A stretch of 64,000 nucleotides of DNA from Clarkia xantiana subsp. parviflora. Taxonomy: Eukaryota; Streptophyta; Magnoliopsida; Myrtales; Onagraceae. The notes beneath the pieces are model-generated. The model searched no databases. It worked only from the letters and a program-made list of their open reading frames with translations, and had not been told where the DNA came from. Location of the stretch: positions 49,897,774-49,961,773 of the forward strand of contig JAPTYO010000001.1 of NCBI GenBank assembly GCA_036873135.1, in the 5' to 3' direction. The translations under genes were made by a program, and so were the position numbers. Shown piece after piece: positions 12,212 to 21,967 of the stretch. How positions within the stretch are numbered: the stretch's first letter is position 1; every line of letters begins with the position of its first letter.

Positions 12212-12656
12212 TAGAGTTGGCAACGGGTACCCGCCGACCCGCGGGTACCCGCTCCGATTTCGAGCCGCCGACTCGTGACCCGCGACCCGTGGGGCAGGTC
12301 CTGGTTTGGGGTCACGAGTCCCCGCCGACCCGCCGACCCGCCCCACGCATTTATTTACATATGAATATTTAACATATGCAAATTATATATAACTATATGA
12401 GAAATATAACACACAGTCAAAATATCAATAATTCTAATAAGTTTGGTAATTTGTATTTAAATTTGGAGTTAAATTTGTGATTCGAATTTGAAGTTGAATT
12501 TGGATCGATGAACATACAATTAATGGTTTAAATAATAAATTATATCCCACGCAGCGTGACCCGCCCCGCCCCGTAAATTTATGGAACGGACACGATGTCG
12601 ACCCACCGGGCGGGTCCGGGATCGACGATACCCGCCCCACTACTTTGACACCTGTA
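12212..12656. mobile_element. hAT-type non-autonomous element
   Basis: A 445-bp element flanked by a perfect 8-bp duplication CTATTCAT (12204-12211 and 12657-12664), the hAT signature. Terminal inverted repeats are TAGAGTTGGCAA and the complement of TTTGACACCTGTA, about 9 of 12 matching. The interior carries GC-rich ACCCGCCGACCC-type repeats at both ends around an AT-rich core. Short ORFs inside are not coding. Confidence 0.9.
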
Positions 12657-12664
12657 CTATTCAT

Positions 12665-13217
12665 GCATGCATTTTTATCTTTACTTTGAATAAAATCAAT
12701 TACTTTCCTACAGTGGCAAAAATAAAATAAAAATTACGTGCCTACAGTGGCCCAAAAAGAAAGTTTAACTTGCCTAGAAAAAACTCTCCCAAATAAAGGC
12801 ATACATAAAAAACACTATCTGTAGGTATATATCTATAGTAAATTTAAAATAAATATTTTTTCTCTATCGGGGACTCATTCAGAAAGACGACACATGTAGT
12901 ATATACTTGCTTTATATTTAAAATAATTTTCACTTATTGAATCGAAAAATATATATACATAACTAATACTTTATTAATTACCGACTGACATGATGATAGT
13001 GATGTTTATTCTAAGAGTAAGGCAAACATGATACTAGATTATTGTATGTTTATATTATTTTGGTTTCTCGCGAAGTGTCTTAGAAAATACATTCGTAACA
13101 TACTTTATATAAAGAATAATCTTTATTTGCATTAAGTATCAGTCTTGCAAGCTGACTCAATGCAATGAAAATTATTTTATATTTAAAAAAAATGCTAGTA
13201 GATTATTGCGTGTTTAT
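12665..13217. other. Intergenic, nothing recognised
   Basis: AT-rich sequence without a gene, clear repeat ends or structured motif. Confidence 0.5.
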
Positions 13218-13224
13218 AAATTAT

Positions 13225-13813
13225 AGGGTTCATAACTAAAAATCTGTCCAAAGTTTACCCTATATTAAAATTAGGTGTCTGAAGTTTCAAATGTTAAAAT
13301 GAATTGTCTCAAGTTTCATTTTTATTGAAATTTGGTGTCTCTGCGCGTCTTTTTATCTCCGTTCAATCATTTTCATCAACCCACTCACTCACTCACTCAC
13401 TCACTCACTCACTCACTCACTCACTCACTCACTCACTCACTCACTCACTCATAATCGATCACTCTTTACTTTTAAAATCGTAAAATTTCACCCAAAAGTT
13501 GAACTTAAAAGAAAAAGGTTTCTAGTAGAGTGATGTGGAGCGGTTTTCCAACGACAACAGAGCGGGATTTACTTGCGTGGATGTTGTCAGTTTCTTAGGT
13601 GACGGTCCCGACAATATGACAAGAATAGAGTGTGTATGGGAGCTCGAATTTGACAGTCGGTTTCTTCGGAATTGAATTCTCTAAAATAATCACACCGAGA
13701 CATCATATTTTAACAAAATTGAAACTTTGAACACTATAGTTTAACAGTTAAAACTTCAGACATCTAATTTTAACATATGATAAACTTCGGACAATTTTTT
13801 AGTTATTAACCCT
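13225..13813. mobile_element. Long-TIR MITE upstream of the TCP gene
   Basis: About 35-bp terminal inverted repeats: the left end is AGGGTTCATAACTAAAAATC, and the complement of the right end begins AGGGTTAATAACTAAAAAAT. The flanks share AAATTAT (13218-13224 and 13814-13820). It contains a long ACTC microsatellite. A second diverged copy lies at about 16360-16816, so the family brackets the TCP gene. Superfamily uncertain, possibly Mutator-like. Confidence 0.75.
13382..13450. repeat. (ACTC)n microsatellite, about 17 units
   Basis: An uninterrupted tetranucleotide run inside the preceding MITE. The related copy near 16485 has only one or two units (CCACTCATAATCC), so the expansion is specific to this copy. 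Confidence 0.95.
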
Positions 13814-13993
13814 AAATTATAATGATTAATAGTTACATCTAATCACCGTATTTGGCTATTTCAGTGAGAGCTCCCTCGCTGCATCAATCAATAAAAAAAG
13901 GAAAAGCATAAAATAAGTGGTGTTTGGAGAAAAGCTAAGCAGACTGCAAAAGGCAAAACAGCTAGCTTAGCTACCATAGTCCCCAAAATAACA

Positions 13994-14899
13994 ATGACGT
14001 TTGATTCACCAAACAGTGCCCCCAACCTAAACCCTAGTTTCCATCCCCTCATCAGCAACTTCGCATTTCCATCTCCTCTTCCTCTTTTCATCAACACCCA
14101 ACACCAAGATCTGTCCTTTGTTCATCACCACTTCCCACTACCTAGCAGCGTCCATGAAACCCTAATTGTCGGTGCACCGCCCTCAAACTCCAAACCTCCT
14201 CCTCCTCCCCGGCAGAAAGGGAGGCATAGCAAGATTCGGACCTTACAGGGGCTGAGGGATCGCAGGGTTCGGCTTTCGATCGGGATCGCGAGGCAATTTT
14301 TCGATCTTCAAGACATGCTAGGGTTCGACAAGGCCAGCAAAACCCTAGATTGGCTCCTCTCCAGGTCTAAGAATGCCATTAGAGAGCTAGCAAGGTCCAA
14401 GCGCCAATCTGACTGCCACGTGGCAACTGTTCAAACAGATTCCATTGGATCTAATGGAGACCATGCTGTTAATGATAATAATCCAGACAATCTGCAGGGT
14501 GTCTCTAAGGAGGAGGAGGAGAAGAAGAAGAACATTACTAGGGTAAGGAAGAAGACGAAGATCTGCTGTGGTAAACCTACTGCAATGAACCAATCAGCGC
14601 ACGCCACGGCTTCTACTTCAACTTCAGCTCAGAAGAACAACAATTACTATTTTCCCAATTTAGCCCTAGATTGGGACGATAGATACAATCCGGTCCTGCC
14701 GCCGTCGAGCTTTGTGGTTTCGAACATGAATCTAAGTGAAACAGGTTAATTATTGGCTAGCTGCTTAATTGTCTCTAATTAAGAACCATTGCTGATGGTC
14801 TGTTTTTACTTTTTTGTTTATCGAGCGGTAGATTTACAGTGTCTTGTCTGATCTATATATGCAGGATTCGATGCTCAAATAGAATACACCATGTTTTAA
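13994..14899 (+). CDS. TCP transcription factor, class II CYC/TB1 type
   Basis: A DNA-binding regulator of axillary bud or floral growth in the CYC/TB1 clade. The TCP bHLH-like domain spans about residues 73-133: a basic region [20 protein letters not shown], then helices around [20 protein letters not shown] and [15 protein letters not shown]. Two exons are inferred: 13994-14744 and 14865-14899, joined g|ga to give a C-terminus ending [11 protein letters not shown], 261 residues in total. Without splicing the frame stops three codons later, at 14749. A short C-terminal intron is common in CYC-like genes. The arginine-rich R domain typical of many CYC/TB1 proteins is not obvious; the region after the TCP domain is instead acidic (EEEEKKK) then basic. 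The N-terminus is proline/histidine-rich. Unusual substitutions relative to the usual clade consensus include [11 protein letters not shown]. Which CYC/TB1 subclade cannot be decided here. Confidence 0.93.
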
Positions 14900-15641
14900 T
14901 TGGTGAGGTGGTCAGAAAGGGAGAACCCTAATGAACGTGTAAGTAATGTAATTCCATGAATTACGTACCCTTTTTTTCCAATGTCTACAGATATTTGTAT
15001 CTTATGAACTAATATTATATACGTGCGACGCGCTATAATATATATATGTATATATATATGTGCAATATTCAGTTTTGTTGTTGAAATGGATGATCACGGC
15101 CATTTGATGTTATCTTGATGACATACCCCGCGGCCACATTATTATAATTAATATGTGGTATAAGAGTGTGTTGAATGTCTTTTTCTACAAGTTCGGATTT
15201 ATTGTACTGTTAGTTAAGACATTATTATTAAGATGGTATCATAGCGCACCGATTTTATTCTTAGTGACGCCGAAGCCCATTATGTTTAGACCTAATTGAA
15301 GTTGGCATCCACAAATTCAAACTTACAAACAATTATCAAATTCAATACCGGTCTTAATGATTTCCATTATTGTCTCGAATCGGAATTCCATCGACGCTGA
15401 CCTTATGTCATCTGTGTCAAGTACCATTTCTCTTTTATTTTTTGGTAGCTATTGAGAGAATGCAATTCTTTTGGTCTTTACACATTATTAGGTTTAAATG
15501 GTTTTTTTTTAGTTGGGGGTTTCTAGGGCTCATCAAGAGGATAATATAGTGTAACATACTTACTCTACATCGAAATTAATATCCACTCATATCGGGTCAG
15601 TTATAGTAATTTTCACTCGTATTGGGTCAGTGCGTAAGAGT
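14900..15641. other. Intergenic with LTR-like fragment
   Basis: No gene. At about 15160-15330 the sequence TGTTGAATGTCTTTTTCTAC, followed by GATGGTATCATAGCGCA, resembles an LTR and degenerate primer-binding site of the TRIM type seen at 33817. A relative is in the intron at about 51250-51440. Confidence 0.4.
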
Positions 15642-15877
15642 CACTACAAGAAATCCTAGTCGTTTGTAAGGGAACTATGAAAATCCCTTAGAAGTAAAAC
15701 ATTCAAAAAATTTGTAAGAGAATGACTCCTAACAAAGATCTTGGCCAGAAAATTCCTTGAAAACTTTCTTGAAAATCCCTTTAAAATCTCTCAAAATATA
15801 ATAAATCCCTAGAAAATTCTTATAATTTGTGAGCCCTTAAAAAATTGTCGTCACAAATTGCCAATTTTTTTGTAGTG
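15642..15877. mobile_element. CACTA MITE
   Basis: A 236-bp element beginning CACTACAAGAAATCC and ending TTTTTTTGTAGTG. It is flanked by a 3-bp AGT duplication (15639-15641 and 15878-15880). The interior has repeated CCCTTAGAA/AAATCCCTT-type words. Terminal CACTA and 3-bp duplications define the superfamily. Confidence 0.9.
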
Positions 15878-16359
15878 AGTAAAGTGTTAACCATCAGAAT
15901 ATTTTTCTATTCTCAATGTCTTAATGGAGTTTGAACATTTGAACTCTAGCTAGTTAAGAGATGAGGTGTTAAATTGCTACATCATATTACATGGTTAGGT
16001 CTGAATAGTTTGGTTTGGTTATAGCATTTGAATCCGAATTTCATATTCAAAGTATTGATCCATATGAAGTAGCCTAGTTAGTAAGACGTGTATTCTGGAT
16101 GTACCGGTTTCAATGGAAAAGACGTCACATCAGCTTTTACCTTGACGACAGAATAAAAAGACCCGAAGCATCAGGTAACGGTCCATTATTTTCCCTCTAA
16201 ATTCCAGCTAGTACATATGCAGTTGTCATTATTATGATTATGAAAACTGATAAATGCTATATATATATATATATGCCTCCTAATTGATGAGAGTCTTTAA
16301 CTTGATTTAGTTATTCTAATTATATAAAGTCTGAAATATAATATATAGACAGTCTCAGT

Positions 16360-16814
16360 TTTCACACATGTTAAAATTTGGTGTTTGGCAATTAAAATTT
16401 TAATATAGACAGTCAGGTTTCATTTTTGTTGAAATTCAGTAGCTCTGCACGTCTTTTCTCTCCACCTACAATCATTTCCATCAACCCACTCATAATCCAT
16501 CACTCTTTACTTTTTACAAAATCATCTAATTTTCCCCCAAACTTGAACATCCAAAAGAAATGTTTTTCAGCAGAGTGGTGTGGAGCAATTCCAGCGACAA
16601 CAGAGCGAGATTTACCGGCGCGGGTGTGGCCAGCTTCTCAGCTTTTCAAATTTGATAGTCAATTTCGTCAGGATTGGCTTCTCTAAAGTAATCACACCGA
16701 AACACCGAATTTCAACCAAAATGAAACCCTAGGACTAGCAATGTTAACATTTTAATCCTAAAACACCACATTTGAACATAGGTAAAACTTATAACTGTTT
16801 TTATGTTCTTAACC

Positions 16815-16816
<2 letters not shown>
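16360..16816. mobile_element. Second copy of the 13225 MITE family
   Basis: Shares ordered blocks with 13225-13813: GGTTTCATTTTTGTTGAAATT, CATCAACCCACTCATAATCC, GTGTGGAGCAATTCCAGCGA, CTCTAAAGTAATCACACCG, and an end at TTCTTAACCCT. Left limit approximate. Its short ORF at 16426-16686 is not considered coding. Confidence 0.7.

Positions 16817-16881
<65 letters not shown>
16817..16881. repeat. (TA)n microsatellite
   Basis: About 32 TA units directly abutting the AACCCT end of the preceding element. On the other side it is followed by AGGGTTCAT, which matches the element's other terminus. Confidence 0.95.
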
Positions 16882-16884
<3 letters not shown>

Positions 16885-17517
16885 TCATAGACCACACTCG
16901 TAAACACCTAATAGATAAAAGATGAAGGTATTACAGGCCCACATATGATATATTATGTTAAGAATCAACTTTTCTAAAGGATAAAACGAGTTGTAGTTTT
17001 TTTTAATGGTTTTTTCTGGGTGGTACTACTACTATTAGGAGATAACATATGTAGCATGCTTGTTACATATGTTTAAATTAATTTTCACTCACGCAGATCA
17101 ACCCATAAGAAGCTGTTCATGACTATGAGTATTTTCAATCTCATAATTATAGGTGGGTTTGAACCCATAAGTTACGGTATATATGAATGAACCAACGGCG
17201 GAATATATTCCACTTGAGATACTGCTTTGTAAGAAAATTCTATCATTAACGCTCTACATAAGTAAAATTCCAAAGAGTTCTATTATTAACGCTTTCTCCC
17301 TTAATTATATCCTTATCAAAGCTCATTCTTCTACTATATACTCCATTGATTACTATTATAACTAGAAGCATAGGATCCTCTTTAAATGCAATGAATAAAT
17401 ATATTGGACTCAGTCCCCCCTACCCTTCTCTTATATAGTAGGGCAGTAAAAAAGGAGAGGCATTATATACGTATGACCTAGCCCACTTAGTATTTAAGAC
17501 TCGAGTATTTACCTTTG

Positions 17518-17550
<33 letters not shown>

Positions 17551-17583
17551 TAACTAGCATGTATTATGATGTAGCAAAACACT
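16882..17583. other. Intergenic, nothing recognised
   Basis: AT-rich with a (TA)n tract at about 17519-17548. No gene or clear element. Confidence 0.5.
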
Positions 17584-17592
17584 TTATTTTTA

Positions 17593-18298
17593 GGATTAAA
17601 TCGCAAATTGCTAGCTGAATTTGCATTCGATGTGCAATTTGTTAAGCTAAACTTTTATTTGTTGTAAATTACTAGTTGAACTTATAAATTTGAGCAATTT
17701 GTTAGCTCCGTTAACATTAACGGAAATATTTCTAACATATTACGAAAAGCATCCAAAAGTTTTTCTTTAATAATAAAATGACTGAAAGCTGTTACATTAT
17801 ATCAGGAGCTCGACTTTTTTCATCAGATTCTCTTTCAAATGTAAGTCGTGGTGTTAACACTGATTTTTTACCAATGGTTTCTTGGGTGCTGACATGTTTA
17901 GGCAAAATTAAAATTCAGATCGTACTTGAATACATCATTTATTATGATGTTAAGATTTCGATTTGAGACGTAATCAACTAACATAATCATGGTAAAGCTT
18001 TGAAGATGGTAATGAAAATACACTAGTTTACATAATCAACTTTCCTTCTATATACTTAATTGTTCATTTTCAATATTAATTCATGTAAAATTTGAAGTCA
18101 TTTTATTATTAAAGATAAACTTTAGAGTGTTTTTTTCAAATTTTTAGAAATATTCCTATTACTGTTAACGGAAAAAGTTAATTGAGCTAGCAAATTGCTT
18201 AAATTTATAAGTCCAGCTAGCAATTTGCAACAAATAAAAAATTAGCTAGCAATTTGCACATTAAGTACAGGTTCAGTTAGCAATTTGCTATTTAACCC
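17593..18298. mobile_element. MULE-type element with about 150-bp TIRs
   Basis: The left arm starts GGATTAAATCGCAAATTGCT. The complement of the right end starts GGGTTAAATAGCAAATTGCT. Similarity between the arms continues for roughly 150 bases. A perfect 9-bp duplication TTATTTTTA flanks it (17584-17592 and 18299-18307), as expected for Mutator-like elements. The central about 400 bp has no transposase. Confidence 0.9.
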
Positions 18299-18307
18299 TT
18301 ATTTTTA

Positions 18308-18586
18308 TGTACTAACTCAGTGCGGGTAGGGACGAAATCATTATATAAGGAGTAGATAATTATTATCCTCAATGTGTATTTTGCACCTTAAAAAAACGTA
18401 ATTGTTGTCAAATTCATCATTTAAAATCTTATATTTGCTTCTTTTTTTTTTAATTTGCTATCCCACAATTTTTTATATTAGTTATTTGCATTTATCTCAA
18501 TTTTTGTCCCTAAATAAAAATAATTAGCTTCGTCCCTAGATCCGAGCAGAGAATATTTTAAAATTTGGCATCTTGAACACCCCGCG

Positions 18587-18620
<34 letters not shown>

Positions 18621-19217
18621 TCAAAATCATACAGATAACACAGGAAGTTAGTAAGTACATATGAACAATCAAAGAGAGTGAATGTGTCTAAACAACAACT
18701 CCAGTAGTTCGTAACTGCATGCATAGTAGAAATCGCCTTCTTCAGGTCTCGTAAAAACTCGGAAAAATGAATAAATCACGTACGAATAAAGCAATAAAAA
18801 TAATCATTTACCCATGAGCTGCAAGCCTGCAACTGCAACACAAATAGGTAACTAACAATATATATATATATAGTGCGTGTATAGCTTTGAAGCTAGTGTG
18901 TAGTAGTAGCACACAGCACAGCACAGCAGGTGATTATAATAAAGATTAGGTACAGATGTTGTCACCTTTCCTTGATTCGTTCTCCAATATTAAATTCCAT
19001 TGCAGGTACACCTACAAACCAATGCATGGCCATGAGAATATATATGAATTACTTTATTTGAAATTCCTGTCAAATATTTATCATATCATATTTCGAGTGT
19101 TGACCGATTTGAATATATATATACCAAAAGCATGAGGTAGATGGAGAAGACTTGTTACTCATTATTACTTTTTGTGTGAAATATTCTAATATATAGGATT
19201 ACTTGCCAATTTGCTAG
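18308..19217. other. Intergenic, nothing firm
   Basis: AT-rich with (TA)n at about 18590-18619 and CACAGCACAGCACAG near 18910. A short minus-strand stretch near 18965-19015 has an exon-like look (TTGTAG acceptor, AAG|GTGACA donor) but no supporting neighbours. Confidence 0.4.
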
Positions 19218-19227
19218 CTAAAGTAAC

Positions 19228-20131
19228 GAGTGAATGCCCAAAGTAGGTTAGTTTTCGAAACTAATTTTCAAATTAGGTTTGTTTAGAAACTAATTCACAA
19301 ACTAGGTTTTTTTATTTTTTTTAATCATTTATATTTTTTACTTAAATCTCAAAGTTTATATTTTGTTAATTGACCTTAAACTGAAATATAATACAAGAAA
19401 TATATTAAAAAAAACTAAAAAAAATAAGGTAATTATATGTAAAAGTTATAAAATAATAAATTAGTCATTGTGAAAAAAAGTTCTAAAAAAAAATTATGCT
19501 AAAGAAATAAATTATAAAAAAAGTGATATAAAATGTAAAAAAACTAAATACTCGTGATTTTTAAGTATGAAAATATAAAATTAAATCGTACATATACCCT
19601 AAATAAAACATGTTAAATTTATAAAATTAGTGAATGAAAAAAAATCGATAAACTAATTTAAATTTGAAAAATCAATATAATAATTTTAAGAATGAATTAT
19701 AGTTTGTATATTTTTTTTTTCATACTCTTGGTGAATAATTTTTATATCAATATATAATTGTTTTTTTTTTGCCAAAATAAAGTTCTTTCAAAACGTATTT
19801 ATTTTTAAATTTAAAATTTTCATTTAATTTCACATATTTTTAAGAATTAAAATCTACAAAAAAAATATTTGTTTGTTTGATTATTTTTTAATGTGCATTT
19901 TCATCATTAATTAATTTTTTTTTTAATTTTTTCATATATTTAATCTTTTTAATTTTTAATTTTTTTTCTTCTTGTATTATATTTCGATTGAGTGTTAATT
20001 TGTAACATAATGTATACTAATATATATTATTAAAAAAATGAAGAGACCTAGTTTGATAATAAGTTTCTGAACAAGCCTAATTTGGTAATTAATTTCGGAA
20101 TCTAAACAACTTTGGTCATTCACAATCACTC
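19228..20131. mobile_element. MULE-type element with about 85-bp TIRs
   Basis: A 904-bp element. The left end is GAGTGAATGCCCAAAGTAGG; the complement of the right end is GAGTGATTGTGAATGACCAA. Strong arm similarity runs through AAATTAGG, CTTGTT and CAAACTAGGT. It is flanked by a perfect 10-bp direct repeat CTAAAGTAAC (19218-19227 and 20132-20141). The interior is A/T homopolymer-rich and non-coding. Confidence 0.9.
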
Positions 20132-20550
20132 CTAAAGTAACTTACTAGTTTTGCATTTTTTTTTCATTTGCGTTAAATGTGTATATACGATACATTAACT
20201 AGAAAATCTAGATATATGTACAATATCACTATGAATTTCTATGTACTTAAAGAAAATGGACACATCTAGCCATAATTCAGTATTAACTTTTTTAGAAAAA
20301 AAAGAAAAGGATTAGTGGCGATTCTAAATCCATTCCGTTTAATGTTATGACTCTCTTACCGACGGCTTAGAATTTTTTATCGTGATTCTGAAGTACCACA
20401 CCGGTTGGTATCCGTACAATAGAGTAGTATATAAGCAAGTGGACCACCTCCTCCTATCACCAATTGGTTTTATGGTGGAACCCCACTTGCATATTTGGCT
20501 GCTCTTTGCTGGCCCGTTGGGCTTGGCTCGGCCCAATGTGGATTCTAACA

Positions 20551-20723
20551 TGGTATCAGAGTCCGGGTCAGGTCTGGGCCTAGGAGATGGTTTGTTGAAC
20601 TCAGAGAGCCCTTACGGTGAGGGGGAATGTTGAAATGGTAGTATCTCAATAGCAGTCCTACTATAATTAAGATGCCGACCCGTTAATAAGTCCAAATCTA
20701 CTCACCTCTCTTTATATCTAACA
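20551..20723 (+). mobile_element. TRIM-like remnant: PBS, short internal region, 3' LTR
   Basis: TGGTATCAGAGT at 20551 matches the initiator-tRNA-Met primer-binding site preceded by TTCTAACA. About 66 bases later a polypurine tract GAGGGGGAA (20619-20627) precedes TGTTGAAATGGTAG...TATCTAACA (20628-20723), read as the 3' LTR. A diverged 5' LTR probably lies in 20345-20550, but full identity was not seen. Sequence after 20723 (CGGTATGAGGCAGAACC) again resembles a decayed primer-binding site. Confidence 0.6.
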
Positions 20724-21967
20724 CGGTATGAGGCAGAACCTGATATTTTAATCAGGTCACCATGAGGTGACACTCAAATATATCAAAATTGAAATTTTAG
20801 ACTCAAATCACATTAGTGCAAACTCTCATAACCACTAGACCATTAAAATCCCAATAAAAAGTTTTAACTAGGAACGTGTGGTCTATTCCTTTGAAGTATG
20901 ATTGTATTTGTTGTATAGCAAGATAATGTACCTATTTTTATTATTATCGAAAATGAATATCAAGTAAACACTAGAGCGTCAATAATCATCATCGACCACT
21001 CCCTTGAGTTTGAATAAGTGGATACGTGTTCTTAGGGTGTAATTTTTTTTTTTTTTTTTTTATCAAATAGGGTGTAATCGAGCTAACTTAAATTATAAAT
21101 ATTGGGTAAATTCGACTCGACTCATTTTATTCGAGCTCGAATTCAAACTCGTTTGAGTTTAAATTTTTCAAGCTTGAGCTCGATTCGGTGTCATACTCGA
21201 CGAATTCGAGCTCGGCAAATTTAAAATGATTCAATTAAATCATAAATGGTGCATCTTAACTCGAGCTCGAACTCGACTCAATTAAGTTTTTGGCTCGACC
21301 TCGAACTCGACTTGAACTGAATATATATAATATTATGTAAATGTCGGAAAAAAAAAAAAAATTAAACTCGACTCGGATAGACAAAAAGCTTGAATAGACT
21401 CGTAATCCTTTTAAGTCAAGTACTAGTGAACTCGTACTCGATTTGATATTAGTAAAATCTCAACTCAAACTCGACTCGGCTCCGAATTTAGTAATTCGAA
21501 TTTAAATACCGACTTAGTTGATCTCAAGTAACTCATAAACAGTTTCACTCGTTTATACCAAACTTTGTACTTTCCTTAACTGGATGCATTTCTTCTCTGG
21601 GCCGATGAGAGTAGTCTGTCCATAAAGCCCATTATCTTGGCTAATGGCCCAAACGTATATTTGCAAAACCGTACAACTTTCAGGACTCTTTCATAATAAC
21701 CACAAGTAAAAGTACTAAATGAAATTAATGATTAATTAAAAATTAATTTTCCTTTCTTTTTTTCAGTAAATAAATAATTCATTTTCCTTGGGCTCATCGT
21801 TTTTGATCTGTTCGTCGCCTCTTGAGCTCGAAGCTCAGTGCTCCCTCACTGTTAATGGCGTCCTCCTGATCCTCCCTTTCTTCGGCAACTCTCTTATTCT
21901 ACTTCCTCCTCAATTGGCAGCTGCGAATCCTCGATTCTACAGCAGCCAAGCAGCAACACCATTGGAG
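20724..21967. other. Intergenic with GAGCTCGA-rich repeat
   Basis: No gene until eIF2B delta. About 21095-21500 is dense in GAGCTCGAACTCGACTCGG words in both orientations, a common plant non-autonomous repeat style, but clear ends were not found. The last 180 bases are probable promoter and leader of the next gene. Confidence 0.5.

Noticed and set aside
16712..16897. Ile/Tyr-repeat ORFs across (TA)n tracts (also 18478-18724 and 41330-41590)
   Set aside because: Translations of dinucleotide microsatellites.
17140..17180. GGGTTTGAACCCATAAG resembling a tRNA T-arm
   Set aside because: No D-arm, anticodon arm or acceptor stem around it; only the T-loop-like word is present.
18965..19020. Exon-like minus-strand stretch coding VPAMEFNIGERIKE
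   Set aside because: Splice-like ends are present, but no adjoining coding exons could be found on either side.
21788..21967. N-terminal extension of the eIF2B delta frame
   Set aside because: Open but starts without an ATG. MDARRNP at 21968 is the first in-frame ATG and matches the expected disordered N-terminus.
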